NCBI GenBank assembly: GCA_963977415.1
Contig: CAXBOS010000011.1
Coordinates: forward strand, 62,001 to 126,000
Origin: Croceimicrobium sp963977415
GTDB lineage: Bacteria; Bacteroidota; Bacteroidia; Flavobacteriales; Schleiferiaceae
DNA length: 64,000 bases
Direction: 5' to 3'
Shown one piece after another: positions 1 through 8,864 of this stretch. Position numbers and translations under genes: made by a program. The notes under the pieces were generated by a model. The model saw only the letters and a list, made by a program, of their open reading frames with translations, did no database searches and had not been told where the DNA came from. Numbering within the stretch: position 1 is the first letter of the stretch; each line of letters starts with the position of its first letter.

Positions 1-1546
1 TGAAAGGTTGGGCATTTATTACGCTTACCTGAATTGTATCGCGCATAATACAAGCCCCTTGAATAATTTCAAGCCAGTAATTACCCGTACTATTTACATA
101 GATACTATCGCCAGTAGCTCCTGTGCTCCAAGTTTTAAGTCCTGCTACATTGGCCACCAATAGTAAAGAGTCTGGCAAACAAATCGTAGTATCATTGCCC
201 AAAATATTGGAGGGATTTGCAAGCCCTCCCCCCATCAAGGGAATGGGAATAAATAGATTTCTATTCTCAGAACCTGCCTGCCCAGGAAGGCTACCATAAT
301 TATTACTTTGATTAGAGAGATGACCCGCACTGCCAGCATTATAAGCTAAATTTAAGGATCCCGAACTATAATCGACAGCGCTATTGGGCGGTATAAAAAT
401 ACTTCCACCGCCGCCGCCACCGCCTGGGCCAGCTGATCCACCCGTGCTGTTGCCCCCATTCGCACCATTTGCATTAACAGTAAGGTTGCCTATTAATTTT
501 GAGAATTGTAAAGCAATGCTTCCACCAGCGCCACCACCCCCTGAGCCTTCTGCGCCATTACTCATACTTTTTCCATCTAAACCATTGGCAGAAATAGAGC
601 CCGAAAGAACTTCTATTGTATCAGCAAAAATTAGAATTAAACCCCCACCATCGCCGCCTTCCGAACTGGTATTACTGAGGTTATTATGTCCCGAACCACC
701 GCCGCCGCCAAAATAAAAGCGACTAGTATCCACTACTAAGCCTTCTCCACCTAGTCCTCCCACACTTGCTACCGGCGAACAATTTGACCATTCATCGCCA
801 CCTCTTCCACCAGCGCCTGCGTTGCCACCACCGCCACCGCCGGCATTATGATTATTTCCACCACCACCACCATTGGCAGCTTTGCCGCGACCATTCGCAT
901 AGGCACTACTAAGAGGAGTAATTCCCTGGCCTTTAGGTGCACCATTAAAATTTGTTGCTGGATAAAAATAGTTCGCAGCACCACAAGAATAACCCATATT
1001 GGCGCTACTAAAACCACCGCTAAAGCCTCTACCACTGGCTTCTACCGTGCCATTTAATATAAACTTATCTGCTTTTAAGCACAAAATACCTCCCAGACCA
1101 TTATTGTATTTTGGTGCATTAATACTAGTATTTACTCGCGCCGACTGATATTCAGGTACTTTAACCAACTGAGAACCTGGGGGGAAATTATGCTTGAGAT
1201 TTGTAGACAGGATAAGGACATTAGCTAAAACTTGTTGAACGCGAACGAGCTGATAATGACCACTTTCATTCAAACTTTGAACATCTCCAAAGTTGCTGTT
1301 ATTAGTTAAAGCGCAAGTCGCTTCGAGCTTGCTGTAAATAAGCACTAAATCACCTGCTGTAAAAGCTATACGTCCCGCACTTACTACCTCATCTCCACAA
1401 GGGCCAGAATTATACGAAACAAGAGAATCGAAACTATTAATTTGGCCACTAAGTATAGTTTGGCCATAGACATCCGACTGCCACAAAATGAGCATGACTA
1501 AAGCTAGATGAGCAAAGTAGTTAGTGCAAATTTTAATACTTGGCAT
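1..1546 (-). CDS. glycine-rich secreted adhesin-like protein, C-terminus cut by window edge
   Basis: An uninterrupted frame runs from the ATG at 1546 to base 1 (515 codons) and stays open, so the C-terminus is missing. The first 29 residues form a signal peptide ending in VYGQ. Residues about 40-200 are a conserved non-repetitive head. Residues about 215-400 are very rich in glycine, with GGGGG runs and motifs such as GAGGRGGDEWSNC. After that comes a segment with WSTGATGDSIYVNSTGNYW, typical of the repeats before gliding-motility-type sorting domains in Bacteroidota. I infer a cell-surface or secreted T9SS substrate with an adhesin-like role; the sorting domain itself would lie outside the window. 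Function is not established. It lies 84 bp downstream of gyrA, separated by a terminator. Confidence 0.88.
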   Translation of the reverse strand, partial: MPSIKICTNYFAHLALVMLILWQSDVYGQTILSGQINSFDSLVSYNSGPCGDEVVSAGRIAFTAGDLVLIYSKLEATCALTNNSNFGDVQSLNESGHYQLVRVQQVLANVLILSTNLKHNFPPGSQLVKVPEYQSARVNTSINAPKYNNGLGGILCLKADKFILNGTVEASGRGFSGGFSSANMGYSCGAANYFYPATNFNGAPKGQGITPLSSAYANGRGKAANGGGGGNNHNAGGGGGGNAGAGGRGGDEWSNCSPVASVGGLGGEGLVVDTSRFYFGGGGGSGHNNLSNTSSEGGDGGGLILIFADTIEVLSGSISANGLDGKSMSNGAEGSGGGGAGGSIALQFSKLIGNLTVNANGANGGNSTGGSAGPGGGGGGGSIFIPPNSAVDYSSGSLNLAYNAGSAGHLSNQSNNYGSLPGQAGSENRNLFIPIPLMGGGLANPSNILGNDTTICLPDSLLLVANVAGLKTWSTGATGDSIYVNSTGNYWLEIIQGACIMRDTIQVSVINAQPF

Positions 1547-1597
1547 GCTATGGTAAAAGTGAAGATCTACACCCCTAATTTAAAACCAAATTCGCAA

Positions 1598-1622
1598 AAA
1601 AAAGCCCCTTGCGGGGCTTTTT
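1598..1622 (-). terminator. intrinsic terminator of gyrA
   Basis: GCCCC (1604-1608) pairs with GGGGC (1613-1617) around a TTGC loop. The stem can extend through AAA/TTT, and on the minus strand it is followed by a run of T (complement of the A run at 1596-1603). It sits just after the gyrA stop at 1631 and before the next minus-strand gene. Confidence 0.85.
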
Positions 1623-1630
1623 ATATTATC

Positions 1631-4201
1631 CTAATCTTCGCTTGAAGCTGGATCATCTTCTGTATTATCGGTTTCAGCATTTGGCTCTACTGGTCCTTCT
1701 GCGCTTCCTTCTATTATGGGGTTACCGTTTTCAAGGTCAATGATTTCATCTTCTTCCTCGGCAGCGGGAACTTTAGCAACAGAGGCAATCTCATCATTCT
1801 TCCTAAGATTGATAAGTTTCACTCCTTGGGTTGCTCTGCCCATTACCCGTAAATCGGCTACGCCAATACGGATCATCACTCCGCTTTTATTGATTACCAT
1901 TAAATCATCGGCATCAGTTACCGCTTTAATGGCTACTAGGTGCCCTGTTTTTTCAGAGACCCCGATGGTTTTAACACCCTTTCCTCCGCGATTAGTAATA
2001 CGATAATCTTCGAGGTGGGTACGTTTACCATAACCTTTTTCAGAAACAACAAGAATGCTTGTGTCCGCTTGATCGGCGGGAATCGTAACCATTCCTACAA
2101 CCTCATCGTTTTCATCTGTCATATTAACCCCTTTCACACCACTGGCATTTCTGCCCATAGAGCGCACGGTACTTTCATTGAAGCGGATAGCCTTTCCACT
2201 GCGGATAGCCATTAAAATGTCATCGTTACCGGTTGTTAGTCTCGCTTCTAAAAGAGTATCTCCTTCACGTACGGTAATAGCGTTAATACCATTGGTACGC
2301 GGACGAGAATATGCTTCAAGGCTAGTCTTCTTAATGATACCCTTCTGGGTAACCATTACAATAAAGTTATTATTCACATATTCCTCATTTTTAAGGTCTT
2401 TCGTATTAATGAAAGCCTTAAGATTATCATCTTGAGGAATGTTGATCAAGTTTTGGATGGCTCGACCTTTACTTGCTTTGCTACCTTCTGGCACTTCGTA
2501 AACGCGCAACCAGAAGCAACGTCCCCATTCGGTAAAGAATAGTAAGTAGTTATGATTGGTAGCTACAAAAATATGTTCTACGAAGTCGGCATCACGGGTG
2601 TTTACCCCTTTTTGTCCAATACCCCCGCGGCCTTGCTTCTTGTATTCAGCTAATGGAGTACGCTTAATGTAACCCGCATGCGAAATAGTAATTACAACTT
2701 CCTCATCGGGAATCATGTCTTCGATACTTACATCTCCGCCGGCATAGTTTATTTCTGTACGACGCTCATCGCCGTATTTATCTTTAATCTCTTGTAGTTC
2801 TCCTTTAATGATTTCCATCCGAAGATCTTCTTCATTTAGGATGCGGTTGTAGTATAAAATCTTTTCTAAAAGTTCATCGTACTCAGCACGAAGCTTGTCT
2901 TGCTCTAGTCCAGTTAAAGAACGTAGACGCATATCCACAATCGCTCTTGCCTGAATGTCGCTTAATTCAAAACGATTTTTCAAGCGCTCTCTTGCTTCAT
3001 CGGGACTATTAGAAGAGCGAATGATTTGGATTACCTCATCGATATTATCGCTGGCGATAATTAAGCCTTCGAGAATGTGTGCTCTTTCTTCTGCTTTGCG
3101 CAGATCGAATTTAGTTCTACGAATTACTACATCAATACGGTGATTGATGAAATGGTAGATCATGTCCTTTACAGTGAGTTGCTGTGGACGACCATTTACC
3201 AGGGCAATGTTGTTTACAGAAAAACTAGACTGTAATTGTGTGTACTTATAGAGCGTGTTTAAAACGACATTGGGAACAGCATCGCGTTTCAAATAATAGA
3301 CGATCCGCATACCATTACGATCGCTCTCGTCTTTGATATCTGAAATACCCTCAATTTTCTTATCGTTTACAAGGTCGGCAGTCTTTTTTATCATTTCTGC
3401 CTTATTCACCATGTATGGAATTTCGGTAACCACGATTACTTCGCGACCCTTAAACTCCATAATCTCAGCTTTGGCACGAATCACTACTCTACCGCGACCA
3501 GTCTCAAAAGCCTGTTTTACCCCTTCGTAGCCATAGATAATTCCACCAGTAGGGAAATCTGGAGCAGTAATATGCTGCATTAGTTCCTCGGTGGTGATAT
3601 CTCTGTTTTCAATAAATGCCACAGTGGCATCTACCACTTCCGTTAAGTTATGCGGTGGCATATTGGTAGCCATACCTACCGCAATTCCAGAAGCACCATT
3701 CACCAAAAGGTTAGGAATACGAGTTGGCAATACTCTCGGCTCTTCTAAAGTATCGTCAAAGTTTAGTTGAGTATCTACTGTTTCTTTATCAATATCAGAG
3801 AGCATTTCCTCTGATATTTTTCGAAGTTTCGCCTCAGTATAACGCATTGCTGCGGGGGGATCGCCGTCGATAGACCCAAAGTTACCTTGTCCGTCTACGA
3901 GCATATAGCGTAAACTCCATGGTTGCGCCATACGCACCATGGTATCATAAACCGAAGAATCACCATGTGGATGAAACTTACCTAAAACTTCTCCTACGAT
4001 ACGAGCCGACTTTTTATAACCTCGGTTAGATAACACTCCTAACTCGTACATACCAAATAATACTCGGCGGTGTACTGGTTTCATACCATCGCGCACGTCG
4101 GGCAAAGCCCTAGAAACAATCACCGACATCGAATAATCGATGTAGGATGATTTCATTTCTTCTTCTATGTTGATTGGAATTATACGTTCGTCTCCAGCCA
4201 T
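1631..4201 (-). CDS. gyrA: DNA gyrase subunit A
   Basis: GyrA is the breakage-reunion subunit of DNA gyrase, which introduces negative supercoils using ATP hydrolysed by GyrB. The 856 residues match the family length. The catalytic tyrosine is Y121 in AAMRYTEAKL. The quinolone-determining region reads HPHGDSSVYD at residues 77-86, with Ser82 and Asp86 in the sensitive form. The GyrA box is QGRGGIG near residues 523-529, which separates gyrase from topoisomerase IV, and the C-terminal beta-pinwheel repeats follow. The last about 45 residues are strongly acidic, as in many GyrA tails. It is divergent from clpC. The ATG at 4201 gives the normal GyrA N-terminus. Confidence 0.98.
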   Translation of the reverse strand: MAGDERIIPINIEEEMKSSYIDYSMSVIVSRALPDVRDGMKPVHRRVLFGMYELGVLSNRGYKKSARIVGEVLGKFHPHGDSSVYDTMVRMAQPWSLRYMLVDGQGNFGSIDGDPPAAMRYTEAKLRKISEEMLSDIDKETVDTQLNFDDTLEEPRVLPTRIPNLLVNGASGIAVGMATNMPPHNLTEVVDATVAFIENRDITTEELMQHITAPDFPTGGIIYGYEGVKQAFETGRGRVVIRAKAEIMEFKGREVIVVTEIPYMVNKAEMIKKTADLVNDKKIEGISDIKDESDRNGMRIVYYLKRDAVPNVVLNTLYKYTQLQSSFSVNNIALVNGRPQQLTVKDMIYHFINHRIDVVIRRTKFDLRKAEERAHILEGLIIASDNIDEVIQIIRSSNSPDEARERLKNRFELSDIQARAIVDMRLRSLTGLEQDKLRAEYDELLEKILYYNRILNEEDLRMEIIKGELQEIKDKYGDERRTEINYAGGDVSIEDMIPDEEVVITISHAGYIKRTPLAEYKKQGRGGIGQKGVNTRDADFVEHIFVATNHNYLLFFTEWGRCFWLRVYEVPEGSKASKGRAIQNLINIPQDDNLKAFINTKDLKNEEYVNNNFIVMVTQKGIIKKTSLEAYSRPRTNGINAITVREGDTLLEARLTTGNDDILMAIRSGKAIRFNESTVRSMGRNASGVKGVNMTDENDEVVGMVTIPADQADTSILVVSEKGYGKRTHLEDYRITNRGGKGVKTIGVSEKTGHLVAIKAVTDADDLMVINKSGVMIRIGVADLRVMGRATQGVKLINLRKNDEIASVAKVPAAEEEDEIIDLENGNPIIEGSAEGPVEPNAETDNTEDDPASSED

Positions 4202-4248
4202 GTTGTCAGTAAATTATTTTAGATTTATCAAAATGTTAAATCGAGTTC

Positions 4249-4256
4249 CAAATATA
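4249..4256 (-). promoter_or_regulatory. -7 element for gyrA
   Basis: Reading the minus strand, TATATTTG matches the Bacteroidota -7 consensus TAnnTTTG, 47 bp upstream of the gyrA ATG. I see no convincing -33 TTTG partner. Confidence 0.5.
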
Positions 4257-4367
4257 ATTTCTTAAAGGCCTCTTAACGCGTGGTAGTGCTTAATTTTACT
4301 CACAAATTCAGCATTTGCTTGTTGATAAAAGACAACTTTTAAGGAGATACCTTGTTAGACTAAAAAT

Positions 4368-4375
4368 TATCTTTG
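4368..4375 (+). promoter_or_regulatory. -7 element for clpC
   Basis: TATCTTTG matches TAnnTTTG in the 253-bp gyrA-clpC divergent region, 79 bp before the clpC ATG. The -33 box is weak. No CtsR-like or HrcA/CIRCE-like operator is evident. Confidence 0.45.
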
Positions 4376-4454
4376 AGATGTAGAGCACTGGCTGGCATAA
4401 TGTTCGCCAATATGCTAGCATTCGCACAGTATATTCAAGTAGAAAAAAACCATA

Positions 4455-7022
4455 ATGGACGAAAATTTCTCACCACGTGTAAGAGACGTGATAAGCTACA
4501 GCAAAGAAGAAGCTTTGCGCTTAGGCCATGACTATATTGGCACTGAGCACTTGATGTTGGGACTAATACGAGAAGGAGAAGGTAGTGCTATTAAAATTTT
4601 AGAAGACTTAGGCGTAGACATTTCTACATTCCGCCGTCAGATAGAAGCAATTAGTGCCCCCAATGTTTCTGGTCAAATCAGCAGCAAAAAACACTTACCC
4701 CTTACCCGCCAAGCGGAGAAGGCATTAAAAACCACTTTTTTAGAAGCAAAACTCTTTCAAAGTGCAACTATTCGAACTTCACACTTATTACTATGCATTC
4801 TTAGGAACGATGATGATCCCGTATCACGCGTCTTACGTAAGTATGAAATTGATTATGACAATGTGAAAACTGAGTACCAAGCGATGTTTAGTGGTGAATC
4901 GAAAGATCGCCCCAGTACACCGCGAGCAGAATCTCCTTTCGGAGATGACGAAGATGAATTTGCAAAATCTAGCGGTGACAGTGGTCGCATGGGCGGTGCC
5001 TCTAAAGGTAAAACCGACGCCAAATCTAAAACTCCGGTGCTGGATAATTTTGGTCGAGACCTTACCAAAATGGCAGAGGAAAACAAACTAGACCCAGTGG
5101 TTGGCCGCGAAAAGGAAATTGAAAGAGTATCACAAATTCTCTCGCGAAGAAAGAAAAACAATCCCCTTTTAATTGGTGATCCTGGTGTTGGTAAATCAGC
5201 TATTGCTGAAGGACTAGCCTTACGCATCGTAAAAAGAAAGGTGTCGCGCGTTTTATTCGATAAACGAGTAGTTTCTTTGGACCTTGCTTCTTTAGTGGCA
5301 GGTACTAAATATCGCGGTCAGTTTGAAGAGCGTATGAAGGCGCTAATGAATGAGCTTGAAAAAAATGACGATATCATTCTTTTCATTGATGAGCTTCACA
5401 CCATTGTTGGTGCTGGTGGCGCAACTGGTTCTTTAGATGCTAGTAATATGTTTAAGCCCGCTTTAGCAAGAGGTGAAATTCAATGTGTGGGTGCTACTAC
5501 CCTCGACGAATACCGTCAACATATAGAAAAAGATGGTGCACTAGAACGTCGTTTCCAAAAAGTAATGGTAGACCCTACCAATCATGACGAAACTATTCAG
5601 ATTCTCAATAATATCAAAGATCGTTATGAGGATCACCACAATGTAAATTACACCCCTGAGGCGATTAAAGCTTGTGTGAAATTAACGAGCCGGTACGTTA
5701 CTGACAGACATCTTCCCGATAAGGCGATAGATGCTTTGGATGAAGCCGGATCTCGTGTGCACATCACTAGCATTAATGTCCCAGAAGAAGTAATGGACTT
5801 GGAGAAGCGCTTGGAAGAAATTCGCGAGCAAAAAATTCAAGTCGTTAAAAAACAGAAGTACGAAGAAGCTGCGCGATTACGCGACGATGAAAAAAACCTC
5901 GAAAATCAACTCAAAGATGCTCAAAATCGTTGGGAAGAAGAGGTGAAAAAGAATCGCGAAACCGTTACCGACGAAGACGTAGCCGAAGTTGTTGCTATGA
6001 TGACTGGCATTCCTGTACAACGTGTGGCTCAGCAAGAAAGCAATCGCTTGAGCGGTATGGGCGATGACATGAAGAAGGAAATTATTGGTCAGGATGAAGC
6101 GGTTAACAAAATTGTTAAGGCCATCCAACGTAATAGAGCGGGGTTAAAAGATCCTAATAAACCTATTGGCTCTTTTATTTTCTTAGGCCCTACTGGTGTT
6201 GGTAAAACTCAACTAGCTAAGGAGTTAGCGCGTTCTTTATTTGACTCACAGGATAACTTGATTCGCATTGACATGAGTGAATACATGGAGAAATTTGCGG
6301 TATCACGTTTGGTAGGAGCGCCTCCCGGATATGTTGGTTATGAAGAAGGCGGACAGCTTACCGAAAAAGTTCGTCGCAAGCCTTATTCTGTTATTCTTTT
6401 AGATGAGATAGAAAAAGCACATCCCGATGTTTTCAACCTTCTTTTACAAGCCTTAGACGACGGTCATATGACCGACAGTTTAGGACGTAAGGTTGACTTT
6501 AAGAATACGATTATCATTATGACCTCGAATATCGGTACAACTAAATTGAAAGATTTTGGTACTGGTGTTGGTTTTGGAACTGCTTCCCGTTCACAAGGAA
6601 AAGCCGAATTAGAAAAAGGCGTTATCCAAACTGCTTTGAAGCGTGCCTTTGCACCTGAGTTTCTAAACCGTATCGATGATGTGATACTCTTCAATAGCCT
6701 AAGTAAAGAGGACATTGTGAAAATCATTGACATTGAATTACGAAAACTTTATTTACGCATCAATGAACTAGGTTATCAAGTTGCAATGACCGATGAGGCC
6801 AAGTTATTTATCGCCGATAAAGGTTTTGATGAAAAATACGGTGCCCGTCCGCTTAATCGCGCTATTCAGAAGTACGTTGAAGATCCTCTAGCAGAACAGA
6901 TCATTAACTCTGAAATTGAAGAAGGTGATAATATTCTTATCAGCTTAAGCGGCGAAGGTGATGATCGTAAAATTGATGTTACTGTTGAAAAAACAGCTAA
7001 AGAAGATAGTCCTAGCGATTAA
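4455..7022 (+). CDS. clpC: ClpC-type AAA+ unfoldase, Clp protease ATP-binding subunit
   Basis: ClpC unfolds substrates and feeds them into the ClpP protease. The 855-aa protein has the full class I Clp layout. A Clp N-domain repeat pair lies at about 1-145, then an acidic/serine-rich linker (150-195). The first AAA+ module has Walker A GDPGVGKSA (K247) and Walker B ILFIDELHT. A UVR-like coiled middle segment (KKQKYEEAARLRD) marks ClpC rather than ClpB. The second AAA+ module has GPTGVGKTQ near residue 576 and ILLDEIEKAHPD. A VGFGT loop resembles the ClpP-docking tripeptide. It is monocistronic, with its own promoter and a strong terminator. Divergence from gyrA is common in flavobacteria as far as I recall. 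Confidence 0.97.
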   Translation: MDENFSPRVRDVISYSKEEALRLGHDYIGTEHLMLGLIREGEGSAIKILEDLGVDISTFRRQIEAISAPNVSGQISSKKHLPLTRQAEKALKTTFLEAKLFQSATIRTSHLLLCILRNDDDPVSRVLRKYEIDYDNVKTEYQAMFSGESKDRPSTPRAESPFGDDEDEFAKSSGDSGRMGGASKGKTDAKSKTPVLDNFGRDLTKMAEENKLDPVVGREKEIERVSQILSRRKKNNPLLIGDPGVGKSAIAEGLALRIVKRKVSRVLFDKRVVSLDLASLVAGTKYRGQFEERMKALMNELEKNDDIILFIDELHTIVGAGGATGSLDASNMFKPALARGEIQCVGATTLDEYRQHIEKDGALERRFQKVMVDPTNHDETIQILNNIKDRYEDHHNVNYTPEAIKACVKLTSRYVTDRHLPDKAIDALDEAGSRVHITSINVPEEVMDLEKRLEEIREQKIQVVKKQKYEEAARLRDDEKNLENQLKDAQNRWEEEVKKNRETVTDEDVAEVVAMMTGIPVQRVAQQESNRLSGMGDDMKKEIIGQDEAVNKIVKAIQRNRAGLKDPNKPIGSFIFLGPTGVGKTQLAKELARSLFDSQDNLIRIDMSEYMEKFAVSRLVGAPPGYVGYEEGGQLTEKVRRKPYSVILLDEIEKAHPDVFNLLLQALDDGHMTDSLGRKVDFKNTIIIMTSNIGTTKLKDFGTGVGFGTASRSQGKAELEKGVIQTALKRAFAPEFLNRIDDVILFNSLSKEDIVKIIDIELRKLYLRINELGYQVAMTDEAKLFIADKGFDEKYGARPLNRAIQKYVEDPLAEQIINSEIEEGDNILISLSGEGDDRKIDVTVEKTAKEDSPSD

Positions 7023-7047
7023 TTTTCACCGTAGATCTTAATGACCA

Positions 7048-7085
7048 AGAGCTCCTTTACAAAAGTAAAGGAGCTCTTTTTTTTG
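7048..7085 (+). terminator. intrinsic terminator of clpC
   Basis: A perfect 13-bp stem, AGAGCTCCTTTAC (7048-7060) with GTAAAGGAGCTCT (7065-7077), encloses an AAAA loop and is followed by eight or more T. It lies 26 bp after the clpC stop. Confidence 0.95.
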
Positions 7086-7139
7086 ATAGAGAATAAACCT
7101 ATCGGTCATCCCTCCCCAGAGATAATTTATATTTTCTAC

Positions 7140-8003
7140 TTATACCGCTATCGACCAGCCCGAGTTTTGACTGAGCTTTGCTACCGAATGCTTCAAACCT
7201 AAGCTTTTGGCAATCTTAAAAAAGCGGTAGTAATTAACTTTAATTTCATTGCTAAAACGCAAGTGGCTGTAGACATCTAGAAATCCTTTATTTACAGTAT
7301 GCTCAACGAAATCATCATAGGTAGTAGAATCCATCTCGTTAAGCATAGGAACCCATAGCTCCTTAATTTTTGAATGAATTCTATTCAATTCCTTTTCTTC
7401 ATCGAGGTAGTTTATTTGGTTAGAAGTAAACTCATCCGTATGTTTCTGATCTAAAATTTCTTCAACCTGATTAATAATAAGGTTATGACTCATTTTCATT
7501 TCGTTTCCTAAGTTGGCGAAATTTCTATGGCTCAATAATTTAGGAGAGAAGGCTAGTTCAAAGCCTTGACCTAGGCTCAAACCGCTTTTTGCTTCTAAAA
7601 TATCTAGTAAGATTACCTCTGCTAAATCTGGGTCAATATCTTCTCCGAAAATTACCCAATCGCCAGGCTTTAAGGCCGAACCAACTTGGGCAGTAATTGC
7701 TTTAATCTCCGTCCAATCTACTAAAGAAGTACTTAGTCCATTTAGATAGTATACCCCAGCGGAACGCAAATCTGCTGAAGATTTAACAATACTAATATTT
7801 GAATATTTTTGGCTAATTGAATCCTGAGACATTCCCCGACTCATTAAAAATCCTTCCACTAAAGAGCTTGGATTAATATTCTTATCCGAAATTTGTACGG
7901 GAAAGCGTTTAGAAATAGATAATGCTACTCTTAAACCATTTTGGTTCATACCCAACACTGCTACTTGGCAACGTTTGTTTTTTAGGTCTTCTAATCTGTT
8001 CAT
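7140..8003 (-). CDS. degenerate UDP-sugar (nucleotide-sugar) dehydrogenase-like protein
   Basis: The 287 residues are not a standard annotated family that I can name. The N-terminal half resembles the NAD-binding half of UDP-glucose/UDP-N-acetylmannosamine dehydrogenases (Ugd/WecC/WbpA): VAVLGMNQNGLRVALSISK takes the place of the GLGYVGLPLA Rossmann loop. The stretches ALKPGDWVIF, EAKSGLSLGQGFELAFSP and the following residues align with the usual KKGDIVIYES and SGL...DFxxGYSPERxNPG. The C-terminal catalytic domain with the active-site cysteine (GGxCxxKD) is absent; instead there is a mostly helical, unrecognised tail. Oxidation of a sugar nucleotide is therefore unlikely. A GTG at 8006 is an alternative start directly before the ATG at 8003. 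No sugar genes are nearby. Confidence 0.7.
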   Translation of the reverse strand: MNRLEDLKNKRCQVAVLGMNQNGLRVALSISKRFPVQISDKNINPSSLVEGFLMSRGMSQDSISQKYSNISIVKSSADLRSAGVYYLNGLSTSLVDWTEIKAITAQVGSALKPGDWVIFGEDIDPDLAEVILLDILEAKSGLSLGQGFELAFSPKLLSHRNFANLGNEMKMSHNLIINQVEEILDQKHTDEFTSNQINYLDEEKELNRIHSKIKELWVPMLNEMDSTTYDDFVEHTVNKGFLDVYSHLRFSNEIKVNYYRFFKIAKSLGLKHSVAKLSQNSGWSIAV

Positions 8004-8032
8004 CACTCTTATTTTGGGGATTAATAACAGGT

Positions 8033-8040
8033 CAAAAGTA
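8033..8040 (-). promoter_or_regulatory. -7 element for the dehydrogenase-like gene
   Basis: On the minus strand TACTTTTG matches TAnnTTTG, 29 bp upstream of the ATG at 8003. No clear -33 box. Confidence 0.45.
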
Positions 8041-8129
8041 GGTAGCGAATCAATTGAAAAATCGAAATTTCGACTGATTGACCCTTCTTCACGTTAGAAT
8101 ACCTAATACTGCCGACGAATGAAAATCTA

Positions 8130-8864
8130 TTAAAGAGTGTTTATCTTTTTTAATAGCTCGGCCCTGTAGGTGCGACTAATGGGTATTTCTTTTTTATTAA
8201 TAATTAGACTAGACTCCCTAATAGAGACAATGGAGTTTAAGTTTACAATAAAGCTACGGTGGACCTGAAGAAAGGTATCGACATTTAGCTTTTCTTGGAT
8301 CTTCTTTAGACTGCTATACACTATGTGATTTTGCTCTTTGGTTCTAATCAGAATATAATCACCTTTCGCTTCTACATAGTCAATCTCATTTTGATGAACC
8401 TTAGTCAAAACCCCATCAACTTTGATATATAATTGATCGTTAACCAACATCGGAGCACTATTACTTTCTTTATGAATAGTAGAAAGTAAGCGATGATTAG
8501 TAATCGCCACTTCTATAGCAGCGGTAATATCTTTAATACCATAAGGTTTAACAATATAACCAAAGGGGCCCTCTTGTATAGCGCGTTGAATGGTATCAGG
8601 ATCTGCGAAAGCAGTAGTGAAAATGAAGGGAATATTGTATTTGTCCTTCACCAGTTTAGCCACTTCAATGCCATCCATTTTACCCTTTAATTGAATATCG
8701 AGGAGAATAATTTGAGGTTCTTCCTCGCAAAGTTGAAGAATGGCCTCTTCGGCGCTTTCGGCTACACTTAAAACCTCGTGACCTAAAAGATCAAGAATAT
8801 CGGATAAGCTTTCTGCAATGCTAGGGTCATCCTCAACCACCAAAACTTTTAATCTATTTTCCAT
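8130..8864 (-). CDS. LytTR-family response regulator
   Basis: This 244-aa two-component regulator has an N-terminal receiver domain (about 5-120). The acidic pocket is E11/D12/D13, the phosphoacceptor is Asp56 in IILLDIQLKG, Thr83-84 follow in FTTAF, and Lys106 in VKPYG. A LytTR DNA-binding domain (about 145-242) contains EIDYVEAKGDYILI and FLQVHRSFIVNL, its usual hallmarks. It binds DNA through beta-strand contacts, and targets cannot be read from sequence. Its ATG follows the histidine-kinase stop with no base between (TAG-ATG), so the two are co-transcribed and very likely translationally coupled partners. Confidence 0.95.
   Translation of the reverse strand: MENRLKVLVVEDDPSIAESLSDILDLLGHEVLSVAESAEEAILQLCEEEPQIILLDIQLKGKMDGIEVAKLVKDKYNIPFIFTTAFADPDTIQRAIQEGPFGYIVKPYGIKDITAAIEVAITNHRLLSTIHKESNSAPMLVNDQLYIKVDGVLTKVHQNEIDYVEAKGDYILIRTKEQNHIVYSSLKKIQEKLNVDTFLQVHRSFIVNLNSIVSIRESSLIINKKEIPISRTYRAELLKKINTL

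Noticed and set aside
384..716. Proline-rich open frame on the plus strand
   Set aside because: It is the antisense of glycine codons in the secreted gene at 1-1546; the PPPP runs mirror GGGG runs, and no start context or domain supports it.
384..860. Glycine-codon tracts as a DNA repeat or CRISPR-like array
   Set aside because: GGC/GGT runs are coding low-complexity; there are no regular repeats with unique spacers.
1716..3530. Several 60-95-codon frames antisense to gyrA
   Set aside because: They lie wholly within the conserved gyrA frame on the other strand and encode low-complexity, non-homologous products.
4202..4454. Search for a CIRCE or CtsR operator before clpC
   Set aside because: I did not see a 9-bp inverted repeat of the CIRCE type or a CtsR heptamer pair in the spacer.
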